In this document: positions 57,963-64,000 of the stretch, piece after piece
How positions within the stretch are numbered: position 1 is the first letter of the stretch
Layout: each line of letters opens with the position of its first letter
Assembly: GCA_037367355.1 (NCBI GenBank)
Contig: CM074696.1
Span: forward strand, 4,030,001-4,094,000
Source of the DNA: Neoscytalidium dimidiatum
Lineage: Eukaryota > Ascomycota > Dothideomycetes > Botryosphaeriales > Botryosphaeriaceae
Length of the DNA: 64,000 nucleotides
Direction of reading: 5' to 3'
Notes under the pieces: model-generated
What the model was told of the DNA's origin: nothing
The model's database searches: none
Seen by the model: the letters and a program-made list of their open reading frames with translations, nothing else
Program-made: the position numbers and the translations under genes

Positions 57963-59854
57963 ATGGCGATGGTCTCTCACACCCACACCGTCGCCACCAT
58001 CACCCCTCCTGCAAGCGCGCATGGCGAACGCAGCTCGTGGGACTTCGCCGTCCCCATAAGTCCTGAGGTGCGTGCGCTTCCTGTACCGACGATGAGGAGA
58101 GCGTGTGGCCATGCATGTGCCGTAACGCTAGTCGTCCCGCCCGCCCTGGCTGGTGGGATCTCGTCAGGGTCTCTTCATCGACACCGGCCTCCCTGGCCCA
58201 AACCAAAATCCCGTTGGACTAACGTCATAGGTTCCACTAGAACGCATCCTTCGATAACTACCTGTCCAACGATCTCGCTGGGAAGACGTACACTGGCCGC
58301 CAGCCACTTACCGGACAGCCGAACGGATATCCGCGCTCGCAACGCCGTGCCGACACTCTCGACTCACAGCGTTCCGGCAGGTTTGGACATACTGACCCAC
58401 ATCTCGTTCCCAGCCGTGTCGACGCCCTAGGAAGGAAGCCCAGTGGGCAGAGTGAGGCTGACAGCTTGCTCGACATGTACAAGAACGGGGACAAGAGGAG
58501 GGTTCCGAACGGCTCCCAGCCGAATGGGGCAGAAGATATCGAGCAGAACGACTCGTACTGGATCCATCGCGATAAGCTTGCTCAAATTGAGCGACACGAG
58601 TTGGAGGAAGCAGGTTTTCTTCCTCGAAGCTCTGGAAGATCGGGAAGCAGATCGAGCAGTAGGTCGCGTGCTTCTCGCAGGAGGAGGGACACTTCCGCAA
58701 GCAGAGATGGCACTCAACATTTCCCCGTGGAAGAAGCGAGGACGCGAGTGGTTTCCCCGATTCCTGCAGAGGAGGAACCGGACGACCAACGCCACTCAAA
58801 TGTCGTGACGGACTGGCGCACCCCGGAAGAAATCAACGCAGAGAGAGAAAACGCGGCCAAGAAAGATGCTCCCAGGCCCGGAACTTCGAGGATACCTATT
58901 CCGAAGCACAGCCCGGCACCCATCCCGCCCGAGGCGGTTGAGAGGGAAGCGCCACTCCCGCGCAGTCGGAGTGGCAGTCAGGTCTTGGGCACTTCTCCGG
59001 GCCCTGATGGTTTCGCTTATCGGCGCAAGAGAGGTGGTAGTGTCGGGAGCCAGGTGCTTCTTGACGACGGATCTGATCGAGGCAGCTCGAACGATGGGGA
59101 TGTCAATTCCAAGAAGAACTCGCCTAAGAATGGCTCTCCCGCCAAGGCAAAGATGCCCACAAACAAGACGCCAAACTCTGGTAAGAGGACGCAAAGCAAG
59201 ACGCGCACTGGCTCGCAAGGTCAGAATAAGTCTCGGACGAATTCGGGTACTACTAACCGTCCACGCACCGCCTCGCGTCCTACAACCGCTCGTCCTGAGG
59301 GAGAGGCACCATGGATTGCAACCATGTATAAACCTGACCCGAGGTTACCTCCCGATCAACAGATACTCCCCACCCATGCGAAGCGTATGGCACAAGAGCA
59401 GTGGGAGAAGGAAGGGAAAGTTGGGAATATCTACGACAAGGACTTCAAGTTGCTTAACGAGTACGATTTTGCTGCTCAACGTCGCTCCAACGGTTCCATG
59501 TCCCCTGTACTTCAGGATCCCCAGCCCGAGCAATTGCAGGAGCAGGACGTCCCTAAGGAGGAGTCACGGCCGGAGGAGAAAGAGGAGGTGCAGAAGGCCG
59601 AGGAGCCGCGTCAAGATTGGCCTCTGGACAATCCGGCGAAGCCCGAACAGAATGGCAGGCCTCCAACAGCCACGACGGAGCACGCAGGCTACAAAATCAC
59701 ACCCAACATTCCTACCTCGCCAGTCATGCCCAACACTACCACAACCATCACGGCTCCACACAGTCCCAAGCCGGAAACGATCAGGGTTCCGGAGCCTCTG
59801 GAGAAGGAGGACGGAAAGCCCAAGAAGAGCGCCTGCTGCTGCGTGGTCATGTAA
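57963..59854 (+). CDS. TeaR/Mod5-like prenylated cell-polarity protein
   Basis: Predicted apical membrane receptor for the Tea1/TeaA cell-end marker, which directs polar growth of hyphae. Two exons, 57963-58067 and 58241-59854, 572 residues; the 173-nt intron (GTGCGT...CTAG) joins ERSSWDFAVPISPE to NASFDNYLSNDLAGKTYTGR. The C-terminus is CCCVVM, whose last four residues CVVM form a CaaX box, with Met favouring farnesylation; the preceding Cys could be palmitoylated. The body is Ser/Pro/Arg-rich, mostly disordered, with a conserved-looking block near residue 415 (LPTHAKRMAQEQWEKEGKVG then NIYDKDFKLLNEYDF). A family name from recollection of fungal TeaR proteins; the CaaX and overall build fit. 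An alternative is an unrelated prenylated protein. Confidence 0.75.
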
Positions 59855-60835
59855 ACCATCAACTTGCCCAAGTTTCGAGGATCGCATCCTATTCATCTTC
59901 TAATCTACACCGCCACCGCTCGGCCTTTCCTTTTATCGCTTTTGTTTTTTTTGAAAGTATTTCTTTTCTTATAGTACCATACCCTTTTACTCGGGCGCCG
60001 AAGCCCCTGTACAGCGACGCTTACGTCTCCTTTGTGTTTTCTGTCGGCGTTCGGGAGCGAAAAGGTTCCAATACTACCCCGGAGAATTTCGTCAGCTACA
60101 CTTTTCCTTACTTCCTGTGCATGACAGCGTTCAGCGGCTTGGTGCTTCTTCCTTTTCCTTTTTTTTCAAGCATAGCGCTCTGACCCTTCGAATTCGGTCA
60201 ACGCTCAAAAGCTGCCTGCCTTTGCCTCAAACTTCGAAAATTGCTGTTAGGCAGGTTCTGAGACTCCGTCGAGTGGAGCGCCGGTGGAGTTCTACTACAG
60301 GGCGACAAGGTACATTGGGACGGCCACTTGCTCTTCAGTACAATAATTTTTTTTCAGTAGCGGGGGATTTGGAAAAGAGGGAAGGCGTGCATAAGGGATG
60401 GTTCCAAGGTGATGTGTTATTGGTAGCAAGAGATTCCGGCAGCTGCTCTCCGAAAGCAGCGTTGAAATTGCGTGTTCCCCAATGCATCCTTACCTGTGTG
60501 CTCCGCTAAAGTCTATTTGATTGCAGCCAAAAGCCACCCTCGGCACATGTATCATAATACCGGGGTGATAATATTGTGTCGTGGAGGGGCACATCCCGTG
60601 AGACGGATTGCGCGAGCGGCGCATGGGTCGCGTGGATCACGTGCTGGCATTCCGCCGTGCCAAGGCCGGCCCGTCTCTCGCTTCACGCCCGCGCCCGGCA
60701 CATTGAGCTGGGTCCGCAAAATCGTCCATCGGGAAACTTTTCGACCGCTCGCAACCCACCAACCGAACGACAACCCACAGTCTCCGTCGCATCTCTTCGA
60801 GGAACACCCGACATCACCAACCAAACCTAATCAAA
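59855..60835. other. Intergenic, TeaR-like to RPS12
   Basis: 981 bp, including the TeaR-like 3' region and the RPS12 promoter. The last 60 bp before the RPS12 ATG are C/A-rich (CATCACCAACCAAACC), typical of a ribosomal protein leader. No gene is seen. Confidence 0.5.
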
Positions 60836-61534
60836 ATGGTAAAGACGCCCCGGCGCCCCGAGCCAGCTCTGCGATGCTGCTGCTGGCAACGTCCCGCATC
60901 CAGCCTTGTCGTCCCGTCAAGCCCATGTTCAGCCTCAGCCTCACCACTCGATGCCTCCCACGTTGTCACTTCGAATGAAGTGAAAATGGCGTTAGATATG
61001 AAGCCGAGCTAACGGACGCGTGAACAGTCGGACGGAGAAGAGCCCACTTCCCCCGTTGAGCAGCAGGAGGTCGAGGTGTCCGCGGACGCCTCTTCCGGCC
61101 AGATGTCGGTCCTCGACGCTCTCAAGGGCGTCCTCAAGCTCGCCCTGATCCACGACGGTCTCGCCCGCGGTCTGCGCGAGGCCAGCAAGGCCCTCGACCG
61201 CCGCCAGGCCCACATGTGCGTGCTCAACGAGGCCTGCGAGGAGGAGGCCTACAAGAAGCTCGTCGTCGCCCTCTGCTCCGAGCACAAGATCCCGCTCATC
61301 AAGGTCCCCGATGGCAAGCAGCTCGGCGAGTGGGCTGGTCTCTGTACGTTCACCTGCATTCTCTGAAAGTGCTGGGTTACTGGGTTGCTAACGATAGCCG
61401 CTTCTACAGGCCAGATCGACCGTGAGGGCAACGCCCGCAAGGTCGTCAACTGCTCTTGCGTCGTCGTCAAGGACTGGGGTGAGGAGTCCCAGGAGCGCAA
61501 CATCCTCCTCAACTACTTCCAGACCGAGCAGTAA
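60836..61534 (+). CDS. RPS12: 40S ribosomal protein S12
   Basis: Small-subunit ribosomal protein eS12, in the beak of the 40S subunit. Three exons: 60836-60838, 61028-61343 and 61410-61534, 147 residues. The first exon contains only the start codon: ATG is followed directly by the 189-nt intron (GTAAAG...ACAG), and exon 2 begins [18 protein letters not shown]. The second intron (66 nt) starts GTACGT, ends ACAG and restores [20 protein letters not shown]. Family features: [59 protein letters not shown] and [13 protein letters not shown]. The ATG-only exon is inferred, because no in-frame ATG gives the conserved MSDGE start otherwise. Confidence 0.95.
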
Positions 61535-61972
61535 ATGCTCTCTCTTTTCCATACGCCATTCAAATGTGCATGACGACGCTGCAACGCACATAGCCGATTC
61601 GACTGTCCGACTTCTTGCAAATTTCGGCTGACTCTTCGATGTGGAATTCCGGAATGGGAGGTGTGGGTCTGCCGGGCGGGTATGGCGCTTGTGGTGGGAA
61701 ATCAAAAAATGGGAGAGAAAATGGGTCTGGTTGGAATAGAGAGGAGAAAGCGCACGGCCGATGTGCTTGTTACCTCCAATCTAGGCGGAGAAATAAAAAA
61801 GCCTCATCTCGAACGAAGTCCGACATCCTCGACTACACATGACGTGAACAAATGTATACATTGCTGATGAATCATGCTACCATATACTGTCTGAAAACGA
61901 CGAGATCAGCCTCTATCAATTGGATATCAAAAAAGACCGAAGAGACCCTATGGCCTTCTTTCTCCCTCTCCC
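61535..61972. terminator. Convergent 3' region, RPS12 / DUF3602
   Basis: 438 bp between two converging genes. AATAAA at 61792-61797, 258 bp after the RPS12 stop, is a likely polyadenylation signal. Nothing else was recognised. Confidence 0.5.
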
Positions 61973-63149
61973 CTAGTTCTCCTTGCCCAACGTCTCCTTC
62001 CCACCACCCAGCCATGCCTTCCCCGGCGGCGGCACCGCCCTCTCGACGTCCTCAGCTACCTTGCTCTCGACGTCCCTCTTCTTCTCCCTCAGCTCCATCC
62101 ATTCCTTCCTCAGCTGCTCCGCACGCCTCTCACTCCCACCACCCCACACAAAATTGCCCGCTCCACCCCGTCCCGTGCGCGCTATCGGCGTCTCCTGCTG
62201 CTGCTGCTGCTGCTGCTGCTCTGCCGCCGCCACCGCCGCCGCACCGCCAGGCGAACCCCCGTTCGCCTCGGTCACGGCGGGGGACGCCGTGTTCCACCAG
62301 CCGGAGCTGGAATCGAGGTTCTCGAGCTGCTGCGGCGGCGGCTCGGCGGTCGAGCCGGCGGATGGCGCCTCGAAGGTGCCCGTCGAGGCGAGCGCCGCGG
62401 GCGAGTAGTAGTTGCCGGCGCCGCCGCGGCCCATGTGCGCGTACTCCCGCGGCGTCGAGGATGGGGCCGTTGTCGTCGTCGTCGTCGTCGTGTTGGGGTC
62501 GGTGGCTGGGGTGGGTGGTTTGGCGGCTTCGAGGTCCTGTGCGGATTGAGAGGGGGCGGTGGGGTTAGTGGGCTTGGGGTTGGGTGAGACATTGGCGTGG
62601 GAAGCGGTGGGTGGTGGGTGGACTTGACCCCCGGTGGGGCTATTGGGTGGGTATGCGAGAGGAGGATGCCAAGCTGAGTATCGGTGGTGGGACAGGGTAG
62701 TTGTTTGGAGGGCTAGTGGCGGGCTGTGTATGTACGTCGTGGTGATAGAGAGTAGCGGGAAGTCTCGCTGGTGGCGCAGCAGCACCAGCAACCTAGCAGC
62801 CAGCAAGCTGTCGTCACCGTTTCTGCACCTATCCCAAGTACTGCCGCGGGCCAATACATCAAGTCTAGGAATCGAGGATCGAGACCGGCGCAGGCAACGT
62901 GCAGCAAGGATCACGGCTCTTCGGCACCTCGTCCTCTCTGCTTCTCTCGACCCGGGAGCATACACGACGTCACACACAGCCACGCGCCGTTCCACGAGGT
63001 GTACAAGGGAGGGAAGGGGCCGCAGCGATCGGGAAAGTTTATAAAAAGGAAAACCACACGCGTCTCCAAGGACTCACCTCCGCGCCTCGCTGTTGCTTGC
63101 TAGCCTCGGCGGCCTGTTGGATGTTACCCGCACCGCCGCGTCCCCACAT
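61973..63149 (-). CDS. DUF3602 (Par32-like) GRGGAGN-repeat protein
   Basis: A fungal low-complexity protein defined by repeated GRGGAGN motifs. Yeast Par32, of this type, is a TORC1/Npr1-linked regulator of ammonium transporters; that role is not shown here. Two exons proposed, 63149-63078 and 62536-61973, 211 residues, with a long 541-nt intron (GTGAGT...ACAG). Motifs: MWGRGGAGNI in exon 1; HMGRGGAGNYYS and RTGRGGAGNFVWG in exon 2. A Gln run coded by CAG units (about 62195-62220), a Thr run (about 62474-62493) and a charged C-terminal helix (LRKEWMELREKKRDVESKVA) follow. The frame is open upstream of 63149 to 63263 and of 62536 to 62995, so the first exon could be longer or extra exons may exist. 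Exon 2 is more secure than exon 1. Confidence 0.75.
62195..62220 (-). repeat. CAG trinucleotide run coding polyglutamine
   Basis: A run of CTG on the plus strand (CAG on the coding strand) giving about eight Gln in the DUF3602 protein. Likely length-variable. Confidence 0.85.
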
Positions 63150-64000
63150 CCTTGCTTTGAACTGGTGTCCTTTTCGAGTCTCGGGATGCGAATGTCTGAA
63201 CGAGAACTCAAGATCTTCTGTCCACCCCGGACTACCACGTGCTCTGCCTTTCACTCTGTTCACGTGGGGCAGGATCTGAAAAGGTACGAAAGCCTGGGAC
63301 TACAAGATCGTAGGAGAGGAAATGACCAGTTGCAGAATGAACAAGGATAGGAGAGACGGAGCAGAAGAAAAAGCTTCGGGCAATAAACTTTTCCCAAGTC
63401 CGCGCGCGTCCCGTCTCGGCTCTCTCGTCGTGAGTAAGTGGCTACTGGATCAGGCCGAGGGAGAAGAGAAAGCCTTGTGGGAGAGTGAGAGTGAAATGTG
63501 GAGGCCGGAGCTCGATTGGTCCAGGCGGTGCTTGGGCTCTCTTCGGAGCTTCTTTGGTTGATTGGCTATCGTTGTTGCCGGAGCCGGCTGCGGTCTTATG
63601 TGCGCGTGTTCTTGTATCTTCTTTCTTGTCCTTCGGATGGGTGATGTCAAAGGTGCAGCAGAAAGTTGACTCCTTGACGACGGGACTGGGCTGAGTACGA
63701 GCGGTTGTCGGCAAGGAGTCGTGCAGCAGATGGGATCGCTGATGAGCTGGCAGGTCGTTGTGGAACGGAAGGGAGCCCGTGGGGCGGATGAAGCTTTCCG
63801 TGAAGCGGGCACGATCTGGGGGTGAGGAAGGTTCAGCACGCAGCCAGCCGGCGGAGTTCCCCAAACGGAGGTAGCTAGGGAGCGAGAAGCCAAAATTTTT
63901 TATAGCCCCCGATGTCGCTTTTGACTCGTACGGGCTTTTCTAGTGAGAAAAAGGGATCTCGGCCAGTGGGGAAGCTTGAAGAGATAGGTGGTGTCGTGCT
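63150..64000. other. Upstream region of DUF3602 gene, window edge
   Basis: 851 bp. It should contain the DUF3602 promoter and leader. Frames on both strands at 63.4-63.9 kb overlap each other, are Ser/Pro-rich and have no motif. No further gene is supported before the window ends. Confidence 0.45.

Overview
The window is nuclear DNA of a filamentous ascomycete (Pezizomycotina). Genes are split by short GT-AG introns, mostly 48-190 nt. The gene content is typically fungal: TeaR/Mod5-like, DUF3602, DUF7704, a GRR1-type F-box/LRR protein, an Ark/Prk-type kinase and a cytosolic GH5. One decayed gene carries C-to-T-type stop codons of the kind left by repeat-induced point mutation (RIP). I cannot fix the class; Dothideomycetes is plausible but unproven. 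All names come from reading motifs, with no database search, and exon borders were placed by hand.

Layout. 1-4.48 kb: gene-poor, AT-richer DNA. 4.5-8.8 kb: RPS3 (-) diverging from a myotubularin-type phosphoinositide phosphatase (+). 9.35-12.1 kb: cytosolic GH5 glucosidase (+) and a small unrecognised membrane protein (-). 12.8-15.9 kb: NDUFAF5-like complex I assembly methyltransferase (-) and dynactin p62 (+), divergent with 197 bp between start codons. 17.5-20.9 kb: F-box/WD40 protein (-) and a DUF7704 membrane protein (+). 21.1-24.0 kb: a decayed gene (-). 24.8-29.6 kb: RPS7 (+), a glutathione transferase (-) and a tandem CCCH zinc-finger protein (+). 30.9-32 kb: a disrupted CorA-like gene (-). 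33.3-33.9 kb: a TMEM256/DUF423 protein (+). 35.1-43.0 kb: GRR1-like F-box/LRR protein (-) diverging from an Ark/Prk-type kinase (+) across 2.5 kb of leader DNA. 43.9-45.9 kb: two convergent lysine methyltransferase-like genes (EFM7/NNT1-like and EFM4-like), both candidates to modify eEF1A. 45.9-50.7 kb: gene-poor. 50.7-54.9 kb: a cytochrome P450 and a class III PLP aminotransferase, same strand. 54.9-58 kb: gene-poor, then GC-rich leader. 58-63.1 kb: TeaR-like prenylated polarity protein (+), RPS12 (+) and a DUF3602 protein (-).

How the genes relate. This is mainly a housekeeping block: translation (RPS3, RPS7, RPS12 and two putative eEF1A methyltransferases), SCF ubiquitin-ligase adaptors (F-box/WD40 and GRR1-like), trafficking, cytoskeleton and polarity (dynactin p62, Ark/Prk kinase, TeaR-like, myotubularin) and mitochondrial assembly (NDUFAF5-like). 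The only accessory-looking content is the P450/aminotransferase pair and the decayed loci. I saw no mobile element with a readable transposase, no CRISPR and no convincing tRNA or rRNA. I did not find a clear new multi-gene system. The best leads are the decayed gene at 21-24 kb, the disrupted CorA-like gene, a stop-free 63-nt intron just before an F-box, and the convergent methyltransferase pair.
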